Below, in pieces: positions 11,640-23,490 of a DNA stretch of 64,000 nt; the stretch's first letter is position 1, and every line of letters starts with the position of its first letter. Where the stretch lies: NCBI GenBank assembly GCA_016081115.2, contig JABTTQ020001088.1, forward strand, positions 209,146-273,145. Direction: 5' to 3'. Below the pieces are notes generated by a model. The model had not been told where the DNA came from, made no database searches, and was given only the letters and a program-made list of their open reading frames with translations. The position numbers and the translations under genes are program-made. The DNA is from Rehmannia glutinosa (taxonomy: Eukaryota; Streptophyta; Magnoliopsida; Lamiales; Orobanchaceae).

Positions 11640-12600
11640 TAGTGGATTGGTCAATCGCAACACCCAAAGACTGGTTTCATTCTTAGCAAAAAGAGCACAA
11701 ATTGAATCAAGTCAGTCGTGGGCACAAAAAGTCGAGTCATCCTCAATTTCAAAACGATTAATAAGCTAGCAAGAAGTCATCTTGTGGAAGGACTTCCGCA
11801 CTGATACAAGAAGGAGAGTATATGTGATGCATGTCGAAGGAAAACAAATCAAGTCGCTCGTTGCCCAAGAAAAGACCGCCCATCCTCAACAAGAATATTG
11901 ATCCGCCTATACGGATCTATTTGGCCCAAAGGGAACCAAAGAAGCATAAGTGGAAAGAAATACACTTGGTGGTAGTAGATGACTACTCAAGATATACATG
12001 GACAATATTCATGTGCAAGAAGAAAGAAACTCTACAAAAGCTACCACAAATTGATGAAGAGGATACAAAATGAGAAGAGTCAAACCATTATCAAAATAAG
12101 ATCGATAGAGGAACCGAGTTTGTCAATGGAATAATAACTCAAGATCGTGTGTTGAGAATGGTATCGTCATGAACTATCACCGCAAGGACTCCACAACAGA
12201 ATGGAGTTGCAAAAAGAAAAAAGTAACCCTCAAAGAAGCAAAGAAGGACCATGTTAGTCAAGCAGGTGGTTACCAAAAAGGTTTTGGGGCTGAAGCAATC
12301 AACACAAACCGCTACACCCAAAACAGATGTATGATAAATAAAATTGACAAAGACTCCTATGAGATCCTGGATCGGAAGAAAACCAAATGTTGCATATTTC
12401 GTGATATTCGATGTAAATGCTTCATCCACAATAATGGCAAAGATAACCTAAAGGCTTTTGATGCTAAAGTCGATGAGGGTATCTTCTTAGATACTCACCG
12501 AAAAGCAAAGCCTACGAATACTCAACAAAAGAACTATGGTTACAGGTTAATCCATTCATGTAGTATTCGATGAGCCAAACATAAATGGAGAAGACATTGA
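11640..12600 (+). pseudogene. Copia integrase, fragmented
   Basis: Integrase inserts the cDNA copy into the host chromosome. Recognisable parts in order are a gag-pre-integrase zone with 'HKLNQVSRGHKK' (about 11695-11732) and 'RSHLVEGLP', a Cys-containing stretch 'CDACR' followed by Lys/Ser residues (near 11830), and the catalytic-core strand 'LVVVDDYSRYTWTIF' (about 11965-12010), which carries the conserved D-D-Y-S-R. The region to 12600 includes 'KTKCCIFRDIRCKCFI', equivalent to the late integrase 'FG..CY..' zone. Several frameshifts split it. Confidence 0.7.
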
Positions 12601-12839
12601 AGAGTCACCGATAAGTCAAACATCCAACCTTACGTAAGAGTCCCTATGTCAAGTCAAGCAGGATTATCAATCGTAAGAAGATGAGATAGTCAATCTCAAA
12701 AGAATGAAAATCTGCAATTGAATGATCACGAGAGCTGACCACAAAGAACACAAACCGCAAGTCGATCAATCCGGCCTAACTTACTTCAACTCCGACGTAA
12801 GATGGCCGAGAGACCATCCACCGTAACTTGTCATTGGAG

Positions 12840-14430
12840 ACATGAGAGAAGGTGTCAAGACAAGATCCAGAACTCAACAAGAAGCAATGTTCACATGCTT
12901 CATCTCGCAGATAGAGCCCAAAGATGTGTCACAAGCATTGATGACACACATTCGATTCAAGCTATGCAAGAAGAGTCAATCGTTTGAGAGAAATAAAGTA
13001 TGGGAATTAGTACAAAGACCCATACATCAAAATGTTATTGGAACCAAATGGGTATTCGTAAATAAGATGAACGAGGAAGGATCTCGTGGTAAGAAACAAA
13101 GCAAGATCGTAGCCAAAGGATATTGCCAAGAAGAAGGAATAGATTTTGATGAAACATTTGCTCCCCGTAGCAAGATTGGAAGCTATAAGGATGTTTCTTG
13201 CCTACGCACTCACAAAAATTTCATTGTATATCAAATGGATGTAAAAAGTGCATTCCCGAATGGATTATTGGAAGAAGAAGTGTATGTTGAACAACCTCCA
13301 GGATTTGAGCGAAGACTCTTGGAGACAAAGTGTACAAACTCAAGAAAGCCTTGTATGGATTGAAACAGCACCGTGAGCATGGTATGATACCCGTCACAAT
13401 TCCTAATCGAAAAATGGATTCACTAAAGGAAAAGTGGATAGAACACTTTTCTTTAATTCAAGACAAGAAGAGTATATCGCTTGTTCAAATATATGTGGAT
13501 GACATCATTTTTGGATCCACTAACAAAGAGTGTGGTGAAAATTCTCAAACCTCATGCAAAGTAAATTTGAAATGAGCATGATGGGAGAGTCGACATTTTT
13601 CCTGACTTCAAGTGAAACAACAAGGATGGAACTTTCATAAGTCAAACAAAATACACCAGAGATTTAATGAAGAAATTTGGTATGGAGGAGAAGTCAGTAA
13701 AAAAATACCAATGAACACATCACCAAAATGGACATGGACGCAGATGGCAAGCTCAGAGACCAAACAAAAGATACAGAGCACTTATCGATCATCGCTTTAT
13801 CTCATGCCTAGCAGCCGTACATCACCTTTGTCAGTAGGTGTATGTGCAAGATTTCAATCGCTTCCAAAAAGAGAGCCATATGATCGCAATGCCTAAGAGA
13901 ATATTGAGATACTTAAAAGGAAACCAAGAAGTAGGGCTATGGTATCCAAAGGAAGGTGGATTCAAGCTAATTGGCTATTCGACTGACCATATGCCGGATG
14001 CAGAGGACAGAAAAGTACTTCGTGCACATGTCAAATGCTTGGAAACAGACTAATTTCCTGGTTTAGCAAGAAGAAAAACTCAATAGCCACCTCTACAAAA
14101 TTGAGGCAGAATACATATTGCAGGCAAAGGCAATTGTGCCCAAGTCCTATGGATGAGACAAAGAATTGAGAGATTATGAAATTGAAGAAAAAGAAATTCC
14201 AATCATGTGTGATAACACAAGTGCCATTGCAATCACTCAAAATCTCGTGTTGCACTCAAGAACAAAACATATAGATGTCGATATCATTTCATAAGAGATC
14301 ATGTTGAAAAGAAGGACATTATCTTGGAATATATCTCAACCGATAAGCAACTAGCCGGCATCTTCACAAAACCATTATGTGAGTCAAGATTTGAAGAACT
14401 CAAACATGAGTTGGGGCTAATTGAGCTAAG
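12840..14430 (+). pseudogene. Copia reverse transcriptase and RNase H, fragmented
   Basis: These enzymes copy element RNA into double-stranded DNA. RT blocks run in order: 'NVIGTKWVFVNKMNEEG' (from about 13030), 'KIVAKGYCQEEGIDFDETFA' (to 13160), 'VYQMDVKSAFPNGLLEEEVY' (to 13288, with the first catalytic Asp), and 'YVDDIIFGSTN' (13492-13524, the Y-x-D-D active site). The RNase H and C-terminal part is poorer until 'ISTDKQLAGIFTKPLC' (about 14336-14383) and 'ELKHELGLIEL', which end SIRE-type pol. YVDDIIFGST is typical of SIRE and related Copia lineages. At least four frame changes interrupt it. Confidence 0.85.
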
Positions 14431-14983
14431 CCGAGACAAGAAGAATCAAAGAAAAGAAATGAAACAGAAAGAAGGTGAAAAAGAGTTGAAAACAAAAACT
14501 AGCTCAAGAATCGGTTGTATCGGAAAAGTCATTTATACCAAGTCACCTGATAAATGAGTCACTAAGAGAAATGTGAGAAGCAGAGTTAAATCACCTAAGA
14601 GATAAGTCAATAACTTATGAGCAAAGTGACTAAAACAAATCGTTTTTGACTTAAGCGGGAATGTTCGAGAGACACACAAAGATAATGATGATGTGTACGA
14701 CATAAAGCCGCACACCAAGCCTATGATTGATATGAATGCTGCCGCATTAAATACGAGACATGAACCGCTCAATATGCGCGAAATCCAAGCCGTTGATTTC
14801 GATCACGATTCAAAACCGCCGCACGCCCTTTCATAAACCATATTTAAACCATTTTTCGTCCGCTTTCTCTCTCACACTTCTAAAACTGCTCAATCTCTCT
14901 CTCAAAAAGCAAAGGCAAACACTCTCAAAACCCTATCAAACTTCAAATCTATTTCGAACTTTTCTTGAAATTATTCTCGAGAA

Positions 14984-17900
14984 ATGGCACCAACATATGA
15001 CTTTACCAAGTTGGGAAAACAAACCACACCTAGGTTCGACCTGGATTTCGATTTTAATGGCGGCAGGTCCGACGACACCTGGTGAAGAAAATCGGAGAAG
15101 CTAGAAACGGCAGGATCAAAACCGCTTTCTAACATCGAGTATCCTATGACCTATGTGGAGGAGGTCGCACAATTCTACGTGAATGCCGAGATTCACGACG
15201 AAGGAATCAAGTCATCTGCTCACGGAAGCAATGACTATCAAAAATGCCAAGATCTGGCCGAATATTGCTCACTACCGCCAGAGGGAGCATCCGAGATCAA
15301 AGAGGCTGATGTAAACTTGGCCGACGCATGGAAAGAAATAGCCAAGTCCGACGTTGTCGACAAAATAATATACACACAGCAAAACAAGAGATCACAAGGA
15401 AGATTATCACAAATTGTTGGACATTGTTGCCAAGTGTATCGACATCAAATTTGGCACTTTTCAACCAATCACAAAGGCAAAATCGATCGCGGATGGCCGC
15501 AATAATCGAAGAAAAGAAGATAAATGGCTGAGTTTATCTACAAAGCAGATCGCCAAAACGGGAAACAAGTCCTTCAAAGAAGATGGGTCATTTGGAGGAT
15601 CCTCGGATATGGCCTAGTGATTGGCCGTTATCGAGGTGAAAGAGACTCTTGACATGGGAAAGCTTTCCATGTTAACAAGAGGATGTTCGAGCTAATCTCT
15701 CTCGTGCTGTCAAGCGTGCATACGCCAAGAGAGCCGACACGGTGGGGAATCACCGATCCCGAAGACACACGCTTCCTCTCCAACCACAGAAGAAAGTCGC
15801 CCGCAGCCTACCACAGTCACCGCCTCGCAAAGAAAGAAAACCAAACATGCACTCCGCCCGCCCCAGCAGAAGTCACCCGCCCAAGCAGCCGTGTCACCGC
15901 CCCTCGCAGCTAGCCGGTCGAGAAGGACTCACAAATTCCTTCTCTCGATCGTCAAAAAGAGGAGGTCCGACAAACCTAGACGGCCAGCCTCCTAAACAAA
16001 CACAAGCACGGGCCCCACCGCCCCAAGACTAGAGGACACCGTCTCTCAACTAAATCCTCTCGTACAAACCAAGAGACGAAGAAGACTTATAAAGCAATCC
16101 GAACAGAGAAACCAAATGAGTCACCTCGCCTAGCACAAATACCGGAGACTCATCGGGAGAAGAGAGTCTCCTGATGTAATTGATGAAAAAGTCTCAAGTC
16201 AAGGTGATCACAGAGGCAACTCAAGACACAAAGAGCTCACACAAACAAACTCAAGAAGAACCCAAGCGGATAGTGATGTCGATCCTATCTCCACCTTACC
16301 CGACATCCAAAATCGTCTGCGTGAGTGGAGAAAATGGAAGTTGAGCAAGTCAAGGGAACAGCTTCTTACTACCAATTCATAGAAGTTAAGAGGAATCGCT
16401 AAATTTCCTCGATTATCTAATGCATCCAAATTTCTAGATGAAGACAATCGCATGAATATTCTCGCAGATCTACAAGGACAAGGAGAGAGAAAAGCAAGTC
16501 AAGAAGTTTAAGACGAGAAAAGGCAAGATTCCGCTCTATCTCCCGACTACGTAACACTTCCATCCTCTCCTTGATGTCTTCTCCAAAGTGACGAGAACTG
16601 CAGAATGCCGCCGCTACGTAAGAATTGCAGATGCAAAGAAGCATTGCGTGAATCAAGAATCCTTCACGAGCAAAGATCGATGGAGGACCGGTGAGAGTCC
16701 TCCGTAACACACCTGAAATCGATCCAATGGGAGTGGTTCAAGCAAATAGCCACCGATGTTGTCGCTACCACTTCCCAAACCTAACTCTAAGAAGCAATAA
16801 GGGAGGTGGCGATGAAAACTGGCTAAAGTGGGGACCCCCGAGCCAACCCCTATTGAAGGTGTGCCACCACCGCCCCAACGGCTGAACCATCAATCGCAAC
16901 AAATGGGAGTTTGGAGACGAGTGACCCCACTCCAAGTCACTCACCGGTGCTCCGGTGAGGGGAACTCCTCCACCGCAGCAAAGAAGGCCGGAGGATGTCG
17001 CAGATGACTCCACAAGGAATGTAGGAGGCGAAGCAAAGAAAACTCAAACACAAGAAGAACAAAGAAGTTGCCATCAACGAAGCTCGGGCGCTTGAGACGT
17101 CTCACCGAGGTGCCAACACTCAAAGGTTAATGACGCCGCCGATGCAATGAGGTACGGAAAGGAATGTACTTCCGGGAGTTAACACTCTAGGCGATGAAAG
17201 CGCAATCCATGGGGTTGAGACTCCAATGGATGCCATCGCAGAAGACCCTAAGACACCGACATCGCCGAAAGGGAAGACCATGCCTCGCAGCAGCAAAGAG
17301 AGACCGCCGGGAGGAAATGAAGGCCCACGGGAGGTTGAGACTTCCTGGGTAACACACCAAGTAGAGAACATCCCTCCCGCAACCATCGATCCATCTCGGA
17401 AGGAGATCGCGACTTCATGATTCCCAGACAACCCCGATGTCACCTTTCTAGGATCAAGGCGAAGAGGAAGTCGAGTCGACTCCCATGACAAATCCAAAAG
17501 ACTCAGTGCGGATGTTCCGGCACGAGCAAGTTCCGATCCCAAGACTACTCGTCGACCTTTAATTTTGATGATGAGCCACCAATGGAAATCTCATCATCGT
17601 CCGATGACGCTTCGAGCAAGGCCGAGGACCGCCACTCAAAAGGAGAAATCACCGAGACCAACGGTTTAAGATAAATTGAGGCTCAAGCAGCCTAGCTCAT
17701 CGCACCACAAAACCCACTGGACCAGAGACCACCGCTCCGCTCCTCAAGCTACAATTTGGATCGATTCCGTAAGAACTTCACGTCCACCGCTTATCATCGA
17801 ACAAATCCTTGATGGCGGTGATGAATCCTTTGTGGAATCTTTCCCATTCTCACCTGAGATACTTAACTCCACGAAGAGTCGAAATGAGCAAGCACGCTAC

Positions 17901-19460
17901 CACGCATCAGCCTCCTGCTTTTTCACTCAGGCACCATTGTTCCGGCCGACTTCGATTTCGACAACAGATGGCCATCACCGCAAGAAGTTAATCACCAAGA
18001 CGAGAAGTGTTCAAGGCACTCTTTGTCAAGTTGAAAAGATGGAGAGGCATCGGCCTCCTTGGATATGCGCTTGACAACAGAGATGCTAACCTTATACCGA
18101 CTTGAGAGGCATCACAATCAGATAAGGGAATGGTGGCAACAAAGAAGAATCAATGCGTGTGGAAGGGTGAGATACTTCGCATAATTATTCAACAAGTCTT
18201 TGGTGTGGGAGAGTCGAAAATGTTGACGCGAAACGGTCGCTGGGAACACATTGAACATATGCACGAAGCTCACACCGCCGAGATCAAGCCGCTGCGTGAG
18301 CGTAATGCAAATGATATACAAAGCGTTTGGAAGAACACATGACAAGAAAATTCAGCCTTCTCACGGCCGAGATGAAGCCGATTTCAAACAGAATCCAACG
18401 CTACTCGGTTCAATTCCGCGCAAAGATACAACGCACAGACTTGAAGCAAAATTCAACCATCAAGACTCGACTTCATGCTTGCCAAAGATGTTCCCCTGGG
18501 GTTCCTCTATCCTTTGATGATGCCAAAAAGGGGGAAGAGGAATACCTTAAAGCAAAGAAAAATCAAGCCGAAAAAGAAAGAGCGAGTGACAAGGGAACAA
18601 CCGAGAAGGAAAATCACCGAGGAAATTTTGAAATCAAGAAAGGAAAATCACGAGGGGGAAGGATCAAAGAATATGACCTTGATGATTGCACAAAACCCCA
18701 ACAGGGTCCTGTCACACGGTGACATTATAAGCAAAGAACTCCCGTGACTCCGCCACTCCAACACTGGGCCGTATCTACATGGCCGAGAAGAGAAAAGAAA
18801 TTGAAGCAGGGATGAAGGAGGTGGAAGGAAGAATGGATGCCAGGGTGATGAACATTTTGAAAGAACACGGAGGCATTCCGGTTGACAGAGACACGTATGC
18901 CATTTCGTATGTCGGGACAGAGCCAAGATCGTTGATTTAATTCAAAACGCTCGAATCAAGGTTATTTTGCAAATTTGTCCTTGGCCTCAAGCTTGGGATC
19001 AGATCGGGAAAAGTGGTCTCACACTATGTGAAGAAGTTCGACAGCACAGACAACCGATATACACTCACTGGTCACTCCGCGGGCACTCACCGAAAGAAGA
19101 AGGCCCAAAGGCAAAGATACGCCAGAGGTAGAGGAAGAAAAGGAGGAAGAAGCTTCGGCACCCAGGCCTCCGCCAAGAATATTGAATACGAGATCCGGAA
19201 AGAAAGGAGGGATCTACTGGGCTGGGCTTGACCATGTGGCGAACTTGCAAGTGGCCAAAACCAACGCCGAGTATGCAAGAAGGATAGAAGAAGAAAACAA
19301 GAGACAAACTCGGCTATGGCGGGAGAGACAGGGGAAAGAATAAGAGAGATGAAGCCGCCAGGAAGGCATATGAGAAGAAAAAGAAGGCAAATGATGACGG
19401 TTAAGAGAAGAAGAGAAGAAGATCTTGATCAAGATGAAAGAAGGAGACAAATAAGGAGAT
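14984..19460 (+). pseudogene. Env-position region of the Copia element (plant-transposon-protein-like plus coiled coil), fragmented
   Basis: SIRE-type elements often carry an extra region after pol. Here an ATG at 14984 begins 'MAPTYDFTKLGK' in a new frame. At 15146-15505 'VEEVAQFYVNAEIHDEGIK' and, in another frame near 15414, 'MLDIVAKCIDIKFGTFQPI' resemble the 'putative plant transposon protein' domain (PF20167-like) found in many plant retroelement ORFs. From 15740 to 18750 the frames are rich in Pro, Ser, Arg and Lys and broken every 60-130 codons. Around 18780-18930 'MAEKRKEIEAGMKEVEGR' is coiled-coil-like, and Lys/Glu/Arg-rich frames follow to about 19460. No signal peptide or clear membrane segment survives, so an envelope role is not shown. 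Homology by eye is moderate. Confidence 0.5.
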
Positions 19461-19710
19461 GAAGTGTTGCTGTCCAACCCTTCGTGTATTTTATATGTAA
19501 ATACATACAATGTAAGTCTTCTCGTAATAATGCCATAAATTTTTTTTTTTGAGACAATTACATACTCGATACACCTTGTAAAATTGTGTTAAGTACAAGA
19601 ATGATATGATCAATAAAAAGATTGATTATGCGATACATTCTATGTCAATACACTATCTCAGATGTATCTTTGTTATTTGCATCTTTGTATGATTTAAGTT
19701 TTGGCATCAT

Positions 19711-19725
19711 CAAAAAAGGGGAAAT
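19711..19725 (+). other. Polypurine tract of the Copia element
   Basis: The run caaaaaaggggaaat abuts the TGTTAGG start of the right LTR. This is the expected position and composition for the plus-strand primer. Confidence 0.75.
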
Positions 19726-21257
19726 TGTTAGGAATTTTATTGTTTAGATTTTGATGAATGCCATGTAAAACTTAGAATAGAAAGTTGGCTCCCCAATTCT
19801 TGCTTTGAAATGTATTGTAACAATTAGCCGCCAAGCCGTAGTTAAGTCGCCTACGCTCCAACTTGCAAGAAGACAATCAAGGCTTGAAGGAAAACTCACT
19901 TTGTGAGACACCGAGTACAACAAAGAAGAGCAGACAGAACTCGATCAAGAAGCCGAGATGCACTGAGTGAAACATCACCAAGTCAACTCAAGAGAAGCCA
20001 AGTCTCAAGATGAAGTGACAAGAGTCATCCACGATTGAAGTCGACTCTAAGTCACCTGGGGAAAGCGAGGAAATGCGATCAAGTCGAGATAATCGAAAAA
20101 GAACCGCTGTACGTAAATCAAGAGATTTACTTAAACAAGTAATATCTTCATACTACCTTTCTTGGAGTGCTCGGCCCCGTGCGTGCAAAGAAATGAACCA
20201 ATGGGAAGCACTACACCGTGTCGAACTGTGCAAAAGGTGATAAAACATTTCATACGAGGAAATGGCAATTCCAAGAAGTGCAAACCAACGATCGCAAAGT
20301 GATTTTAAAAATGAGCCTATCTCTTCAACGGGCAAATTTTTGAAAGTTCACTATAAAAGGCCGAGGAGTTTGATTGAAAAAAAAAGAATGCGTGGATGAC
20401 ACACACGTGAGATATACAAGCTTATCAAAATTGAAATATTCTCAATCCTCAAGCCTACATCTCAAGAACATCAATCCAACACTTACCGTGAAGGAAAGAG
20501 AACTTCAATCGTTGAAGAGGAAACCATCGAAAAACAAGCGGGTCTACACTCCAAGAAGGATTGTAGAAAGGTTCAAGCGTCGAACCAAGTCTTAAGCGTT
20601 TGGAGGCTTCGTGATCAAATCCAAAGTGCTTGAGCAAGTTGAGTCGTAGTAACAAGCGCAACCGCCTGCGTGAAGAAGTTCGAGTCGCATTGAGAAGCCA
20701 CCGAGTGATCAAGGCGTCTCCGATCGAGTCCCAAAGGATCAAGTCGGCCGTTGTGATCAAGACTTGTATCCGGACCTGCTACCACTTTGTAAACCGATCA
20801 TTACTTAGTGGATTCCTCCAGAGTTGGAGAAGAGAGGAGTAGAAGAATTACCCCATCTTCGAACCTCTATAAAAACTTTATCGTGTCATTTACTTTACAA
20901 AGATTTAAATATCCGCACTTTTAATTGCTTATATCCGCCGATAAATTTGCTATCCATCCGATAATCTATAAAGACTAAATCAAGTCAGAAAAACTTGCTT
21001 AAACAAACTTAAGGGTGTTAAGTCTTCCATTGAAAACAAAACCACAAACCTAAGTCAAATTATAGCCAACACCGAGTTACTCTTACTAATGTACTCGGTG
21101 AAATGCTGAGAGATTAACTCTACCGAGTGACTAATTCGATCGGTCCATCAATGACACAAATTGTGTAGAACTCAGAGATTTAAAAGGCCTAAATCGAAAA
21201 TTTGTAAGGTTTATTCAACCCCTTCTAAACCTTACACTTACACCCTTGGGACCTACA
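19726..21257 (+). repeat. Right LTR of the Copia element
   Basis: It begins TGTTAGGAATTTTATTG and ends ACCTACA, followed by GAGAG at 21258-21262. Its length equals the left LTR because its indels balance out. Differences from the left copy cluster at CAG/CTG sites. Confidence 0.9.
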
Positions 21258-21265
21258 GAGAGAGA
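21258..21265. repeat. Right GAGAG duplication plus the last three bases of the Helitron 5' terminus
   Basis: GAGAG (21258-21262) is the right target-site duplication of the Copia element. The following AGA, then a host T, completes the Helitron terminus that is broken off at 7306. Confidence 0.6.
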
Positions 21266-22110
21266 TTGCTAATACTTTTAAAGAAAAATTAATACTTTTC
21301 AGTGAACTACTAATACTTTTAATGAGAAAATTAATACATTTTAAAGTAAAAACTAAAAACTAATATTTTTCAGGGTAACCATTAATTCTTTTCAAAGAAA
21401 AAGCTAATACAAAAAGCTAATACATTTCAAGGTTCAATATGTAATACTTTTCATTTAAACATGCAATAATTACATCTAAAACGTAATACTTTTCTATTCA
21501 ACATGCCATACTTTTCGCGAAAAAACTAATACTTTTATAATAAAAAGTAATACCTTTTGAGTAATAAATACTTAAAATATATACATGATAATAGCACTAA
21601 CTCATCAATGTCACTTTTCATATAATTACCGGTACTTTTCATATTATATATGATACTTTTCAACAACAAAATGAATATTTTTGAAAGTGACAAACCGATA
21701 CTTTTAAGGCAATTTCTAATACTATTAAAATAATTTTCGATACTTTCAAACATCATTAGTGTTCACAAATTTGTATACAAATACAACATTACAAACCGAT
21801 ACTTTTAAGGGTAATTAATGATACTTTTAAGGCAAATTCGACACTTTTAAAGTAATTTTGATATTTTTAATGTAATTTCGATACTTCTAAGCATCAATCT
21901 TCACGGATTTGTACACAAATTTTATTACAAATTGATACTTTTAAGTCAATTTTTGAGTATCAAAGATCTAACATGTAGAGTGATATAATGTTGAAATACA
22001 AAGTGACATAAAACAGACATTTTTAAGGAAATTACTAATACTTGTAAGACAATTTTTTATACTTTTAAGAATCAATATTTACAAATTTATACAGAATCTT
22101 TATTATAAAT
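21266..22110. repeat. Degenerate short-period repeat based on 'taatacttttaa'
   Basis: Words such as ctaatacttttaa, cgatacttttaagg and taatacttttca recur every 15-35 bases on the plus strand for about 850 bp. Two larger diverged blocks ('ttcacaaatttg.ata.aaat', near 21755 and 21900) suggest a higher-order duplication. No coding sequence is seen. The following 22110-22700 is AT-rich with a GC-richer patch at 22350-22490 that has no recognisable protein. Confidence 0.6.
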
Positions 22111-22710
22111 TGATATAGTACTTCGGTGACGAAATGAGAAAAACAAGAAAAAGAATGACAAACACACAAAAGCAAGAAGAAACGAGAGGAAGTTTTGTTT
22201 ACGGCAGAGAAAAATCAAAAAGATAAAAAAAAAAAAAGGAGAAACCGGAAATAATATTTTATAGTTTCAAATGCTTAAGAATCGAAAAATTTCAAGCTCT
22301 TAATCTCAAAGGTTGAATATTATAATTTATAAGTTAACCGTCATTCAAATCCCCGCCGCCGCGAGCTCACCACCGATCGCCTCATCATCTTAGTCCAGTC
22401 GAAGCCCTATCCTCTTCCTAGCCTTCATTCTCAACCCGAAACTCAAGCCCTAAGGTCCCATCTGAAAATTGCGCGCCAAGAGTTCGATTCATCGCTTAGA
22501 CACAAGAATATTCACTTGTGGCACCAAACAAGCTATCATTCCGACAAGAAATTCAAGAAGTAAAAACCCGTACACAAAATAGAATAAAAATTGTCATCTT
22601 GCACGTGGATAATATGGGGAAACTTTTATCCGCAAAAAACCCAAAAATGTTTAAATTTTGTTCATGTTTTGACTATAGTTTGTAGTACCTTAACATAAGC
22701 AAGTTCGAGA

Positions 22711-22800
22711 TGCACATCTCATCAAAAACAACAACTCTTGCATAAGAGTTTCTTATGCACATCTTATCAAAAACAACAACTCTTGCATAAGAGTTTCTTA
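22711..22800. repeat. Tandem duplication, 2 x 45 bp
   Basis: Units 22711-22755 and 22756-22800 differ at one base (atctc versus atctt). Each contains the palindrome AACTCTTgcatAAGAGTT, which could fold as a small hairpin. Confidence 0.9.
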
Positions 22801-22852
22801 AATAAACTACGGAAGATATACGAATGACGATAAATAAAATTTAAACAACTGG

Positions 22853-23490
22853 GCGGCCCAGGGCGCCAAGGTGGTGTCGCCAAGACAGTGGCCCCCTACC
22901 GCAAAGGGCCCCGAATTTGTTTTTCCAATTATTTTATATGTATATGTTGCTTATATAAAATAAAGTTGAAAAAATGGCAAAATGAGCGAGTCACCAGCAG
23001 CTATTGTGCCTTGTACATCCTCTAAGGTCTTAAATTTATTCTTAATGGAAACAAAAAATTAGAATTATTTTTGTCTTTCTACCTAGCTATTTTGTTGTCC
23101 ATTTTGCAAACCAAAAAATATAATTGAAAGTTTTCTTTTGGTTTTTCTATTATTTATATCGCTTTTTTTTCGTTTTTATTAAAATTAAAAAAAAGAATTG
23201 AAGAATGTAAATGCATAAGGATCAATTTTTTATAGCCAATTTATTAGTTATTTATTTTTTTGTCATTTTTCTATGGTCAATTATAATGAACAATTTTTTT
23301 CTTAATTTATTTTAATAAGATCGAAATATTAAGGTTGTAGCATGATATTTTTGTTATTACATATTTTATTATTTATGTTAAATAAAAAACTCGTAACATT
23401 GATTTTATTATTTTTAATTTTTTATGTAAACACAAGGGTCCCATTTTTTCCGCTCCAGTGCCCTCGGAACATAGGACCCGCTCCGATAAT
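22853..23490. mobile_element. Possible hAT-like non-autonomous element
   Basis: The left side has 'gggcggcccagggcgcc' and 'aaagggccccgaattt'; the right side has 'gggtcccatttttt' and 'ccagtgccctcgg'. GC-rich ends of this kind around an AT-rich core resemble plant hAT remnants (CAGGG/GGGCC-type ends). I could not pair the inverted repeats cleanly or find an 8-bp duplication. Confidence 0.25.

Larger units (their letters stand above)
7307..21257 (+). mobile_element. Complete SIRE-type Ty1/Copia LTR retrotransposon, 13.95 kb
   Basis: Two LTRs of 1532 bp (7307-8838, 19726-21257), TG...CA ends, a 5-bp duplication, a tRNA-Met-type primer site and a polypurine tract define a full element. Integrase precedes reverse transcriptase, which places it in Copia. 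Long LTRs, an extended gag and more than 5 kb between RNase H and the right LTR fit the SIRE/Maximus lineage. No frame is intact: gag, pol and the env-position region are each split into short frames. The LTRs still match over their whole length, so the insertion is fairly young, and many breaks may be sequence errors (see findings). Confidence 0.9.

Noticed and set aside
16000..18700. GC-richer frames as an inserted host gene captured by the Copia element
   Set aside because: No known plant domain was seen, and the CG-rich look may come from base-calling errors at CAG/CTG sites.
22853..23490. A fully defined hAT element
   Set aside because: End composition is suggestive, but terminal inverted repeats and an 8-bp duplication could not be matched, so only a low-confidence feature was kept.
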